Below, one piece after another: positions 23,831-35,694 of a DNA stretch of 64,000 nt (position 1 is its first letter; the number at the start of each line of letters is the position of its first letter). The notes beneath the pieces are model-generated. The model was not told the DNA's origin. It saw only the letters and a program-made list of their open reading frames with translations, and ran no database searches. Location of the stretch: positions 283,235,530-283,299,529 of the forward strand of contig OY992536.1 in the NCBI GenBank assembly GCA_963921195.1, read 5' to 3'. The translations under genes and the position numbers were made by a program. This stretch comes from Pegoplata infirma (taxonomy: Eukaryota; Arthropoda; Insecta; Diptera; Anthomyiidae).

Positions 23831-24750
23831 TTATTTTTTTTTGCAATATCCATTTTTACCAAAAATTTTAAGAAAAAAAAATAAAAATTCATGATGATGC
23901 ACCTTATTATTTTATTTATTTTTTCATCCTAATGTTTGTATAACACAGTCAGTCAGTGCTGGCATAAGCTAAAATGCATTTTGTTGAAAGACAATTGTTG
24001 CAATACCAACCGGATGTCTTAGTTCTAGTAGAACTTGTTCTTGTTGATTTTGTGTTGCTGTGTGTGTATGATTCATGCTCCGTCCTGTTTTATATCCTTT
24101 GAAGTAAAAAAATGTAAGTTCGCTGTTGTTCATTCTATTTAATCCGTCTACTCCTTTAACTATCCTGTGTAAAAAGGCAGCGTGAAAAAAAAATTCATAA
24201 AAGCACCGCGCTTTGCCTTACCAGACAGACAGACAATGATATTAAAATAGAAACCGTCATGCACTTTTATCTATTTTGATTATTTTTTTTTCTTTACTTT
24301 TTGTTGTTGTTGTCTTGTAGACATTTGTCTTGAGTGTCTTTTTTTTAAGACCTCCGTTGTTTGAATTTGTTTTTATATCTCTTTATTTATTTTTTTATTT
24401 TCAACTTGCATTTACCTTTTATATTCATTCATTCAGTATTTTTATTTTTTTTTTTGTGCTTTAACGATGTTCCGTTTATGGACATTTTGTATTATTATAC
24501 TTTTTTTTTTGTGTTCCGTTGTATGCGATTTTGTCATCTGAATCTTTTATTTACCAGTTTTAATGTGCACTTTGCTGCTTGTTTAAATTCAACAGAATTA
24601 ATGCAACTACACTAAATTTTAATAATAATTTGCCAACGTATTAAAATGTATTATTGTTAAAAGAAAATCTTTATTTCTTAATTTTGTAGAAATTTTAAAT
24701 TTTTATTTTTAAGTTTTATACAAGTAAAAAATTACGGATATTAAAAATAG
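23831..24750. other. Unique-looking AT-rich DNA
   Basis: 23990-24600 shows no match to the repeat families in the window and has slightly more balanced composition (for example CCAGACAGACAGACAATG near 24221). No gene can be supported. Confidence 0.45.
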
Positions 24751-24966
24751 TACTATCCCAATAAACCAAATAACGGACTAGTGATAGCGAAAATAGTATC
24801 AACAGTATGATATCGTGTACGGTATCACATCAAAGTAATATAAAAATACACAAAAAAAAAACTTTGTCAAATTACTAGGAAAAGTCTCGAAATCCCATTT
24901 TACCAATATTTGACAGTTTTCCTTGTTTTTTAACAAATCGAAATTCACATTTCGATTTTACAAAAA

Positions 24967-25584
24967 ATCACGATATCAAAATCGGCTGAAATACGGAAAT
25001 GGTACACTCAAAAAAAAACCTTTTAATATTACAAGAAAAACTTGTATCTTTTTTTAGTTCGCTACCTCATATTTGACAAAAATTCTTAGTAATTTTAAAA
25101 GATTTTAACCAATAATTTGGTAATTTTACAAGATTTCAACAATAAAATTGTAAAATTACAAATTTTTTTTCGAAAAAATTTACAAAGAGGTTTCGTAATT
25201 TTACTAGATTTTTTGCTGCCTCTTTTTTTACGAGAATTCCTTGTAATTTTAATTGCGCCAAAAAACTGTAAATTTACAAAATTATTGGTAAAAAGCTTGT
25301 AAAATTACAAGGAATTCTCGTAAAAAAAGAGGCAGCAAAAAATCTAGTAAAATTACGAAACCTCTTTGTAAATTTTTTCGAAAAAAAATTTGTAATTTTA
25401 CAATTTTATTGTTGAAATCTTGTAAAATTACCAAATTATTGGTTAAAATCTTTTAAAATTACTAAGAATTTTTGTCAAATATGAGGTAGCGAACTAAAAA
25501 AAGATACAAGTTTTTCTTGTAATATTAAAAGGTTTTTTTTTGAGTGTACCATTTCCGTATTTCAGCCGATTTTGATATCGTGAT
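24967..25584. repeat. 618-bp near-perfect palindrome
   Basis: The left arm 24967-25252 is matched by its reverse complement at 25301-25584, with about 48 bp between them; I found essentially no mismatches. Each arm reads ATCACGATATCAAAATCGG, then GGTACACTCAAAAAAAAACC (a MITE-like end), then repeats of TTGTAAAATTAC and GCTGCCTCTTTTT. The symmetry extends about 35 bp outside the ACACTC ends, so flanking DNA is part of the palindrome. Wider flanks (24760-24860, 25590-25715) also show diverged inverted similarity around GATATCG motifs and CCCAATAA ends. Confidence 0.88.
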
Positions 25585-25716
25585 TCCTGGAAATTTTGAT
25601 AGTGAAAACCATATCACATTTTCATATCGAAACGATATCGGTATCACCTTGAATAACGATAGGTTTTCGACAAATTCTCTAAAATGACTTTTTTTGTGAT
25701 TATTGGGTGATTTTGC

Positions 25717-26099
25717 CTCGATATCGCAACGTATTGTTAAAAATGGTTTTCATCGCTTAAAAAAAATCATTTGTATTAAGTTTTTAAAAGACTTCAAAAT
25801 ATTTTGGCTGCCATTTTTGCAAAAGGTCACTTGACATGCTTCACAGATCCAAATGGCCTTTCAGAAACTTAAGACCTTCCAGATAATAGCGTCTGTAACT
25901 TTTGTCTCACCATGGCTACATCACTTGTGACATGTCACTTTGCTTAGTCCTTACGAACAAAGCCCGCTCCAAACAACAAAATCATTTCAGTGTACAACTG
26001 CAGCTAATTTTTTCCTTTGAAAAAAGAATCACACAAATGAGTTCCTACAAATGAATTCCTACCAAATTTCGTTTTATAAAATTTTTAAAATATATATAA
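25717..26099. other. AT-rich non-coding DNA
   Basis: No gene or repeat recognised. Confidence 0.4.
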
Positions 26100-27084
26100 C
26101 TTTGTATTCTGTTTGTAAGTCATCGAAATGTCGGTATAAGACCCCTAAAGTGTATATGGGGCATTACAGGCCAAGTCACTTACTTTTAGACCCGACCCCC
26201 TTCCATTAATTTTGGATATATTTTAGAACGTATTAAATGCAACTTGGACTAAAATTTTAAGCTTTTTATAACAAGTTGGTGTTTAGTAATCAATTTTTCA
26301 AAATGGCGATTTTTTCAAAAAAAAACAAAAAATAAAATTTTCAATTAATTTTGACCAGAACAAAATATAGGTATCTTAAAAAAAGTTGGACAACGTTTTG
26401 TTGGTATTTAAATGAAGTTTCAGAAAAAAAATATAAACAAATTATTCGAGTAACTATAACTTATTTTTTAACGTTTTAAAATTAAAATCGACTTATTGAA
26501 AAAGTCCGAGACCTTCGATTTTTTTTTTTAAAGTCTAAAAATTCTACTCCAAATTACACAACTTTTAAGCCATAATTTGAGATGTGATCACAATTTGTTT
26601 TATTTTGTTCAAATTTTAAAAATTACATTTTTTTTATTGTGTCTGGTTTTTTTTTATGGTGCTTCAAAAAAATTAAGTTGTTAGATATTTACCGCAACTC
26701 CACTTACAATTAGATGTATTTATTTAGATGTAGAAATACGTCTCACGAAATTTCAGGATAATCGGACATGTCTAAGATGTGTTAAGTCAGTCATGAATTT
26801 TAAAAACGAATTAAACTGGGAAAATACTTATGTCATTTTGTTAATTTTCTCAATTTGAATTCAATGGTATGAATTTAAATGGTTACAGAATTATGATAAG
26901 GAGTAAAATACTCCTCTATTAAGGTACCAAAAACTAAAATCGGTTAAAAATCAGGTAAGTTATTACAACTTCCCCAGACATCTAACGTGTGATGAATTCG
27001 AGTCCCATTTTCAAAATTATTGAAATTATCTACTTTTATAACATATTTTAATTATTATATATATATTATAAATATTATAATAAT

Positions 27085-27285
27085 TTGATCCAATGATCGG
27101 GTTTTTATTTATTTTTCCAATTTAATTACAAATCATTTTTATTTATTTTAAACCTAAACGAGAACTGGTAACAATGACCGTCGTCTCGTTGTAGCAAAAT
27201 CGACCAAGGGTTTTTGTGGGAATCGAACCCACGACCCCCTCTTTCATAGGCTAGCACGCTACCAACTAACCTACAGGGGCCCCCT
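27085..27285 (-). mobile_element. tRNA-derived SINE
   Basis: On the minus strand a tRNA-like head begins near 27284 (GGGGCCCCTGTAGG). It has an A-box-like TAGGTTAGTTGG (27262-27273) and a perfect B box GGTTCGATTCC (27219-27229) closed by GTGGG/CCCAC. A tRNA-unrelated body follows (ACCCTTGGTCGATTTTGC, ACGAGACGACGG) and then an A/T-rich tail. The layout is that of a Pol III-transcribed SINE mobilised by a LINE. Flanking duplications were not resolved, so the tail boundary is approximate. Confidence 0.78.
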
Positions 27286-27413
27286 ATATTTTTATTATTA
27301 TTTTTTCAGTGTAATATTTTTTTGGTTTTTCCAAATTTAAAAAAATAAAAATTTTAAGATGCATATTTCAAAATAGTGTTGAAAAATGGAGGCATTTTTA
27401 GCATTAATTTAAA

Positions 27414-28767
27414 TAAGAGATGGGCGCATGAGAGATTTTCGACTCACACTCACTTACGCTCACGACAGGAATTTTTGAATCACGCACACTCACTCACGAG
27501 CATATTTTTCTACTCACACTCACTCACAATCACGTGAGTAAATTTAATACAACTCACACTCACGTGCACTCACGCAAGTTTCACTCACACTCTCGTTGAC
27601 TCACGCTCACGAAACACTTATTTATACAAAAAAAAAAATTTCAAAAACTAAAAGTTGAAAAATCTTTAAAAATTTTCAGCAAAATTTAAAGCTCAGCGAA
27701 ATTTTACATTTTTATACCCTACACCACACTGTGGTACAGGGTATAATGAGTTTGTGCTGATGTTTGTAACTACCCGAAATATTGGTCCTAGACCCACCTT
27801 TAAGTATACCGATCGACTCAGAATCAATTTTTGAGTCGATTTAGCGATATCCGTCCGTCCGTCCGTCCGTCTGTCTGTCCATGTAAACGGTGTAAACACG
27901 ATACAGGTCGCAATTTTTAATCAATTGACTTGAAATTTGAAACTTAAGTCTCTCTTGGCCCAAGGACGAAGCCTATTGAAATTGGAAAAAATCGGTCCAT
28001 ATTTAGACCTAGCCCCCATACAAAGGTCCTCTTTAGTTTTGGCTCAAATGACTCTAATAACCGTATTATAGAAGGTATCGCTTTGAAATTTGGATGGTAA
28101 ACATGTTTTGTCTTCACATATCATCATTCCGAATTTCAAAGAAATCGGACCAGTTCTTCTTGTAGCCCCCATACAAACCACCTTCCCGATTTTCACATAA
28201 ATGTCTCAAATTTCATGAAAATAGAAAATATTTAATTAAAATTTTGTTTGTGCATGTTAAACGCGTACTTAAATAACCTTATCAAATCTGATAATCATCG
28301 GACCAGTTTTGGACTCAGGCCCCTTGTGAAAATTTCGCCCGATATTCAGTTAAAGCGGTTTATTGTCAACAAATAGAAGCCTATTTCACTCAAATTTGAT
28401 TTGTGAGTGTTTTCTTCACTTATTAAAGGTTTTACAACATATAGATCTAATCGATCCATGGGACCCATTTTCCGGGAAACCTTGGTGTAGGGTATTATAT
28501 GGTCGGTCTTGACCGACTATAATTTTCTTACTTGTTTTTCCTGTTTTTGGGACGAAATATTAAATTGAGCCAAATTTTACAATTTTTTGTTGCTCAGGCA
28601 AACTCACGCAAAAAAATCGGTTTACGCAAACTCACTCACGCAAAAATCCTACTCACGCATACTCACTCACGCAATTTTTTTCTCCACTCACACTCACTCA
28701 CAATCACGTGTGTAAAATTGAATTCATCACGTGAATCACGCTCTAATATGCTCATGTGCCCATCTCT
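27414..28767. mobile_element. hAT-type element with ACTCAC minisatellite, 8-bp duplication AATTTAAA
   Basis: AGAGATGGGCGCATGAG at the left is inverted at the right (CTCATGTGCCCATCTCT). The 8-bp AATTTAAA lies at 27406-27413 and 28768-28775. Eight-bp duplications and an AGAGRTGGGC end fit hAT elements. The interior is a degenerate CTCACTCACACTCACG minisatellite (27440-27612 and 28590-28735) split by a (GTCY)n repeat. There is no transposase. The left end has two extra bases (TA) between duplication and TIR. Confidence 0.7.
27709..28539 (+). mobile_element. (GTCY)n / TATACCC repeat, copy 3 (variant subfamily)
   Basis: TATACCCTACACCACACTGTGGTACAGGGTATA forms the 5' hairpin (27713-27745). (GTCC/GTCT)n is at 27850-27885. 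The 3' end has GTGTAGGGTATTATATGGTC then the strong hairpin GGTCGGTC-TT-GACCGAC and ends CTTACTTGTTTTT. It sits inside the ACTCAC minisatellite, so it is younger than that element. Confidence 0.7.
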
Positions 28768-29475
28768 AATTTAAACTATGTTAGCAAATGTTATTACAGT
28801 AGAGAAAATTTCAATTAATTACAAAAATCGGATTCGTGTTTTAAACTTCAAGGCCCATGCGGAACGCCTTGTCCGATCGTCCTTAATTTGTGTGAGGCTA
28901 ATTTTTACCTCCAAATGAATATACTTAGGGTAAGATAGGGTCAGTATCTACCAGTTTTATTTTTTCGGAGCACCATATAAAATAAATCAGAGTCAAAAAA
29001 TAAAAGGTGCCATTTTAAAAATTTGAAAAAAAAAAAAAAATAGAAAGAATTGTGATCATATCTCGAATTATAGCTAAAAAGTTGCGTAATTTAGAGTAGA
29101 ATTTTTAGACATCTTAAAAAAATCGAAGGTTTCGGACTTTTTCAAAAATTCGATTTTAATTTTAAAACTTTAAAAAATAAGTGATAATTACTTCAAATAA
29201 TTATTTCATATTTTTTTCTATAACTGCATTTGAATACCAACAAAATGTTGTCCAACTTTTTTTAAGATATCTATATTTTTTACTGGTCAAAATTAATTGA
29301 AAATTTTAATTTTTTAATTTTTTTGGAAAAAATAGCCATTGTGAAAAATTGATTACACAGCACCAACTTGGTATAAAATTGAGAGTAAGTTGCATTTAAT
29401 ATGTACTAAAACATATCCAAAAAAAATTTTATCGAAGGGGGGTCGGGTCTAAAAGTGAGTGATTTGACCTGGAAT

Positions 29476-30241
29476 TAGTGTTTATAAACCGGTTAACCGG
29501 TTAACCGAAAAACTGGTTTATTCCTAAAATTTCGGTTTTTTTGCAAACCGGTTAACCGGAATTGAAAATTTCCGGTGCTCCGAAAACCGGTTTTTTCTGT
29601 CGGTTAACCGGTTTTTTTAAAAACATTCAAATCGGAATATTTTTGCAAATATTAAGGATTTTCACTAATTTTTTATGATATTTTCAAAATTTTGTTAAAA
29701 ACACCTTGAAAATCCGTGAGAGAAAGTCTAAAATATTTTTTGTCTTCAATAAACAATTTTTCAAGTAGGAAATTTATTCAGAATCTGGCACATATTTAAA
29801 TTACTCACTGTTGTAAGCGTTTTTTTTGACACTTCATTGAAATTTTAATAAGTGAGTGTTAACCAGATACTAAAATTCCTGTTAATGGATAAAATGTCAA
29901 TAAAAGAACACCAAAAAACCTGTACTGCAATTTACAACGAATTGATGTATTTTATTTTTTTAAATAAAGCTAATAAAAATTAAATTAAAGCTTCGGTGAA
30001 TATGGGAAAATAAATCACAGTATTTAAATACCACTACTTTTAAAGGGTAACAGTTGCCAACTTTGCTGAAAGAAACAAATATGTTAACATAAGTTATATT
30101 CTCTTTTTTATTTAATAAAAATTTTAAAGTATTTTTTGATTTTGTCAGTTAAAGAAAAAAATCCCGGTTAACCGGTTTTTTATTCCGGTTTAACCGAGAA
30201 AACCGGTTAACCGAAAAAATGTCGGTTTTTTATAAACACTA
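29476..30241. mobile_element. hAT-type MITE with 8-bp duplication CCTGGAAT
   Basis: Ends TAGTGTTTATAAACC and GGTTTTTTATAAACACTA are inverted repeats. CCTGGAAT is exactly duplicated at 29468-29475 and 30242-30249, and the interrupted copy of element H reads straight through when the 766 bp are removed. Both subterminal regions carry GGTTAACCGGTT palindromic repeats. It is non-coding and dependent on an outside hAT transposase. Confidence 0.88.
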
Positions 30242-30345
30242 CCTGGAATGCCCCATACATATTTTATTGATCCTTGATTGAATCGGAGACATTCTAGCGA
30301 TGTCCGTCTTTACGTCCGTCTGTGAGAAGCACGATACAGTTTAAT

Positions 30346-32439
30346 CCAAAAGAGCTACACTGATAGAAATTTGTACATGACAATAATAAAAATCTACATT
30401 AATGTTATGAAAAATGACGTTAAAAAGGAACCTATGTAGGGTTTCATTGACATAATAAAATAGTTATCATAAGATGTAATTTCAAGAACAAGTTTCATTA
30501 AATTAATGAAAATTGTTCATACAAAATATAAATTGTATTTTATGAAAATTTATCATTACTTCAATGAAAAAAGTATTTAATTCTTATGAGACACTTTAAT
30601 TGAATAAATCCTACTTATTATTTTTGAAATGAAATATTTTCATTGAGTAAATTCTACTTTTATTTTTAAAATGAAATATATGTATGAAATTGCCAAAATC
30701 TTTTTATAGAATTAAAAATAATAAAACATGGTTTTCGTTTGGTTTTCTCGCACAAAGTTTTACTCCAACCTTGAATTGTAGTACATTATTTAAACTACGA
30801 AGTACTATAAAACAGCGCGAATTTAGTAAATTTAAAATTAATAATTTACTTTTTATGTTAAATTAAAAAAAAAAATTTAAAAAAATCACAAAATAACCAA
30901 GTTAAAAAAACACTTTCACATATTTTTTATTTTATCTGTAGATTTCACTCACAATCAATTTGCTCACACAAAATTTTACTATAATATTTACTTTTAATAC
31001 ATGAGTAAAACCACGAAATAATATAAGACACAGCGAGTTTATTAAACACGTGTCGATTAAGTCTTGCAAAAAATTACCAACATAAATAAATTTTAAACAG
31101 AAAAATAATTTTCTTTAAAATTATTCTATAAGAATATTATAGTTTTAATTAGTAAAGGAAATAATGACCTCGAGCTAGAATAAACCTACTCAAAACATTC
31201 GGCATATCTTTTTTTTAGTTTTTTTAAATGGTGTTTTGTCTCAAAAATGTTTCCTCGTTTAGCTAAACTCCTTCCATGGTAAACCTTCAAGAAAACGTAG
31301 TATGCAACATGAATTATTTATAAACTCCACAAAACGTAAAACACTCATAAATAATACAATAACAGTAAATAAGGAACACATATGCACTTGAAAACCAACT
31401 AAAAAAATTTACAAAACTCATTGCGAAACAACGGGAAAAAAATAATTTTTCTGACCGAAACGGCCAGAAAAAAAAACATTTTCTTTTTGCAGTATGACTT
31501 TTTAATAAATGAATATTTAATTTTGGTTTGCAACACCAAAAAAAAAATACAATAATATGGAAAAAGGCTTAAGTTAGGGTTAAACCAAAAAAAACACATC
31601 TTGTGTTTTGTAAAAGACGTGTACAGATTTGAAAGAGTTTAATTTTTTTATTTTTTAAAAAACTTCACTAAACGAAACAAATTGTATAAAAACTACAAAA
31701 AAAAAAACTAGGAGGCCAATATGAATTTGTTTAAATGCAAAAAAAAAACTCCAAAGCACAGGATAAGGCAGTCCCTTTTAACCATTTATTTTTTTTCTAC
31801 TCTGTTTTGTTAAAGTAACCCAGTAATGCTATTTGTAAACGAACAAATGAACGAAAGAAAAAAAAGTATAATGGAAATGGTTTTGTGGTTAGTGTAAAAC
31901 ATGGCCAGTAACATAGTAACAGCTGGGTTCTTATTTCATTTACTATTTACTTACCCAATGTACCAAACTCCCTGGCTTTTTTCTGTGTGTGTGTTTTTTT
32001 CAAACTGTTCATGGTTTTTCGTCTGTGGACATGACCTTTAAAATGGGAAAACATAAATCTTACGCGAATAAAAAACCAAACAAAATTCACAAAAACAAAA
32101 AACAAAGGCAAACATTTGAAAGCTCACGAAAAAAATGAATAAGAATTTGCATAAATTAAATTTCAACAATAGAAATGAAGGCCCTGCAAAAAAAAGAGGT
32201 AAAATTTCATTAAAGTACTCTACACACAAAGGATATAAAAATTGAAATTTAAGTTGGTAGAAAAAAAACCTACATTTTCTTTACAATAAGTCAAAAGAGG
32301 TCATATATAATGAGACTGTTCCAGTATTTGTTATTTTCACAATGTGAGTTAGATCAAAGTTGCCAAGACCTTCAGTGTGAAAGTTCAATTTTAAATAAGT
32401 TTGCCTTTTTTAAAACTGTTCAACACAAAAATGTATTTA
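30346..32439. other. AT-rich non-coding DNA
   Basis: ACACTGATAGAAATTTGTAC near 30357 resembles a MITE end, but no partner was found. The rest has no gene, RNA or clear repeat. Confidence 0.45.
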
Positions 32440-32928
32440 ACTTGAGACATGGACGTATACAGGGGGTGGGCACAGGGGGCACGTGCCCCCCCCCCCCCCC
32501 CTTTTCGATTTAAAATTTTTCAAAATTTAAACCAAAAGATGTTAGTTTTTTGTTATAAAAACTCTAGAGTTTGAGATAACTTCATTTATAAAAAGTCATT
32601 TATATCGAAATATCTGTAAAATATGTTTACAAAACACATAATTTTGTTTTTTCTAATAAATTGAGTAATGAAAATAATTTTCTAAAAAAATTTTCAAACT
32701 TTAAGATTCTAAGACACTTTTTCTATATAAAAATCTGAGATATTTTTCTATAGAAAATTCTCAGATTCTGAAAAGTTTTTCCTATAAAAAATTTTCAGAT
32801 TCTCATAGACTGTTTTATCAGGAAATTTGTTATATTTTGGATATCTTTTATTTCTTATTAAAAAATTGTTAGATTCTGGCATATAAATATACCAAAATAT
32901 TAAAAAAAATTAACGACGAATGTATATA

Positions 32929-34357
32929 CACACAGTTACCAAAGTATACATACGGTCAATAATATGATGTTTTCTTTGCCATACGTGCCAGTTTTTGACA
33001 TTTTTACAGGTGAAATTAATTAGTAGCCATGTAAATAGCATTTCGACTACATTTAATAAAATCTTTTTGCAGTTGCATCCAAAGAACATCGAAAAAACCT
33101 CTAAAATGCAAATAAGCAAAGTTACATAAATATACATACGCCGATTTTATTTCAATGTACCGTCTTTGCAATCGCTCGGAGTTTGATGAAATCACATATT
33201 CTAATATAGCTGTATTGCTAGCTTCTAAAAATTTCTCAGATATGCAATTTGTGTGCTAAAACTAGCCCTCAATTGGCCAAAACGAATATAATTTTAAAGA
33301 TGCTTAGAGATTAGTCTTAGAATCCCCTTATAATGTCCAGTATCTTACAGAAATTGTTTAAACAGTATGTTAAAACAACAAACAACTCAAATTATCATCA
33401 AAAACTTTAATGAGAATGGTTATTTTAAACGCAAACCACTAAAAGATCATCCTTTAGAGCATAGCAGCAGAATGAAAATGACTGTTACTTGGACCACGAG
33501 CAAAAATCAATGAAAATGCATGGTCCTTATTATTAAGGGAATAAGACCAGATAATGTTGTGGTGGTACGGTACCAAAAAGTTTACAGGCGTCTTCACAAA
33601 ACGAGTGCAAAGTTAGAGTTACTAAAAAGCACTCTTTTTCAGTGTTAAAATACCCTACTTTTAGCAAGTCTAACTTTGCACTCATTTTGTGAAGACGCCA
33701 GTAAGCTTTTGGATAGCGTACCACCACAACATGATCAGGCAATATTCCCTTAATAATACGGACCATACATTTTTATTGATTTTTGTTTGTGGTCCAAATA
33801 TCAGCCTTTTTCATCCTGATGCTATGCTCTGAAGGATGATCTTTTAGTGGTTTGGGCGTGCAATAACCATTATCATTAAAGTTTTTGATGATAATTTGAG
33901 TTGTTTTTTGTTTTAATATACTGTATGAACAATTTCTGTCAGATATTAGACATTATAAGGCGATTTTAAGACTAATCTGTAAGCAGCCTTAAAATAATAT
34001 TCGTTTTGGCCAATTGGTGGCTAGTTTTAGCACACAAATTGCGTATCTGCGAAATTTTTAGAAGCTTGCAATACAGCTATATTAGAATATGTGATTTCAT
34101 CAAACTCCGAGCGATTGCAATGACAGTACATTGAAATAAAATCGGCGTATGTATATTTATGTAACTTTGCTTATGTGCATTTTAGTGGTTTTTTCGATGT
34201 TCTTTGGATGCAATTCGAAAAATATTTTGTTTAATGTAGTCGAAATTCTATTTACATGGCTACTAATTAATTTCATCTGTAAAAATGTCAAAAATTGACA
34301 CGATTGTCAAAGAAAACATCATTTTATTTACCGTATGTATATTTTGGTAACTGAGTG
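32929..34357. mobile_element. Long-inverted-repeat element with TA duplication (Tc1/mariner-type)
   Basis: The arms of about 700 bp start CACACAGTTACCAAAGTATA and end in the inverted CACTCAGTTACCAAAATATA; TA flanks both. The arms pair nearly throughout to a centre near 33640 (GTCTTCACAAAACGAGTGCA against TGCACTCATTTTGTGAAGAC). No coding frame of note. Arm divergence is a few percent by eye, so it is moderately young. Confidence 0.75.
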
Positions 34358-35062
34358 TAGAATTTAATAAATATTTTTTTGGAATAATTTCATCATGCAA
34401 TACATATTTTCATAATAATTTTTGCATTCTAAACATGAATTTGTCAACCAAATTCCAGAATCACGATTTCGGTCCACTGATGCAAATTTTTACTCAAAAT
34501 TCTTGTTTGACTTTTTTGAAAAATATGGCTCAAAATTTAGATGTCTTGTGTACATTATGAAACAAAAATTTTAATCTTGAAAATCGCGTTGCTGATCACC
34601 ATCTGTGGACAAAAATCACGTTTTTAATTTTTTACATAACAGTTTGTCATCTTTTAAGATGACTTCGATAAAAAAATATTTTTTTCCTCAAAAATCAAAC
34701 CTGAGTGCAAAATTTTAAGAAGGAATTATATGTGAGTTTCAGGAGTTGATTTATAAAAATATTGTAGAACATCGAATTTTCTGTTCAAAATAACAGAAAT
34801 AAAAAACTTTTATTTTTTATAACTGTTATTAAAAACTCTTTGAGCCTTAAAAAACTCGAGTTATTAAAATAAAACAACAATAAACGCATGCAGAAGAATC
34901 CTATTGATATCTAATACTTCAATTATAGATTTAAAGATATAAACTTTGATTGATTTTTTTAAAAATAACTGTTATAACAGTTATTTACTCAAATAAATAT
35001 AAAATAAAAGTTATTTTAGATTGTTTGAACAAAAAGTTTTTAATAACTGTTATTTTTTACTG
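34358..35062. other. AT-rich interior of the hAT-type element
   Basis: Contains AATAACTGTTATAACAGTTATT near 34968, an AT palindrome, and a fragment (34710-34790) found inverted at 37430-37520. No gene. Confidence 0.4.
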
Positions 35063-35065
35063 TTA

Positions 35066-35694
35066 CACAGTGCAACACCCAAAATCGGAATGGGATGAAA
35101 CCAAGAGCAAATGAAAGTTGACATATTTCATAACAAACCCCTCAAGGCTTTTTTCTAGTTCAGAGCTAGATTTTGTTTTACACGCATTTGAAGTTAGTGC
35201 ACTTTTATTATAATCACAATAATAAATGCTTGAAAACTGTATTAGTGGCGAATGATTAATATTGTAATTGCCTTTAAATAACAATCATACGCAACGGTGT
35301 CCAGTGATTTATATTAATAATTGCCTTTAAATAACAATCATACGCAACGGTGTACATGGTTTATTTTAATAATTTGGCTATTCAGTAAATAGGTACTGGA
35401 CCGATTGCAGCAAAATTCATACCAGTCATAGCTGAAGTAATTTTGAGCTAAAGTTTGGAAACTGGACCCTACATGTCCAATAAGGGCACCACCAGGGGTC
35501 TTTAAAGTTGGACACGTTTAGTACACAAAAACTTTAAATGCTTTAAAATCACCAACTTTAAATGCGTTTAAAATAAAATCTAGCTCTGACCTAAAAAAAA
35601 GGCCTTGAGGGTTTTGTTATGGAAAACGTCAGCTTTCATTTGCTTTTGGTTTCATCCCATTCCGATTCCGAAAGTTCGATTTTGCATCACTGTG
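35066..35694. mobile_element. TIR element D with 3-bp TTA duplication (CACAGTG ends)
   Basis: Left CACAGTGCAACACC, right-end complement CACAGTGATGCAAAATCG. The arms of about 120 bp share ATGGGATGAAACCAA, GCAAATGAAAG and CCTCAAGGC. TTA is present at 35063-35065 and 35695-35697. End sequence and 3-bp TWA duplication match family C (13314-15745), so the two are probably moved by the same type of transposase. Length 629 bp, non-coding. Confidence 0.75.

Larger units (their letters stand above)
26158..30254. mobile_element. Long-TIR element H (GGGGCATT-CCAGG ends) carrying nested insertions
   Basis: Left end GGGGCATTACAGGCCAAGTC, right end complement GGGGCATTCCAGGTCAAATC. The arms are about 650 bp (26158-26810 and about 28820-29475 plus 30242-30254), diverged but alignable through GTTGGACAAC, ATTCTACTC and CCATAATTTGAGATGTGATC. 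Between and within the arms lie a SINE, two hAT-type elements and a (GTCY)n repeat. A solo arm of the same family is at 46275-46685. No transposase is visible. Confidence 0.72.
26100..30345 (+). mobile_element. (GTCY)n / TATACCC repeat fragment, split by a 4.1-kb insertion
   Basis: 26108-26157 (CTGTTTGTAAGTCATCGAAA, ACCCCTAAAGTGTATAT) continues at 30255-30345 (ATATTTTATTGATCCTTGAT, GCGATGTCCGTCTTTACGTC) as in copies at 18300-18420 and 42415-42550. The insertion is the long-TIR element 26158-30254. Confidence 0.6.

Noticed and set aside
35066..35694. CACAGTG ends identical to the V(D)J recombination-signal heptamer (and similar to Transib ends)
   Set aside because: No nonamer at 12/23 spacing is seen and the target duplication is 3 bp (TTA), whereas Transib/RAG-type elements make 5-bp duplications. 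Likely coincidence.
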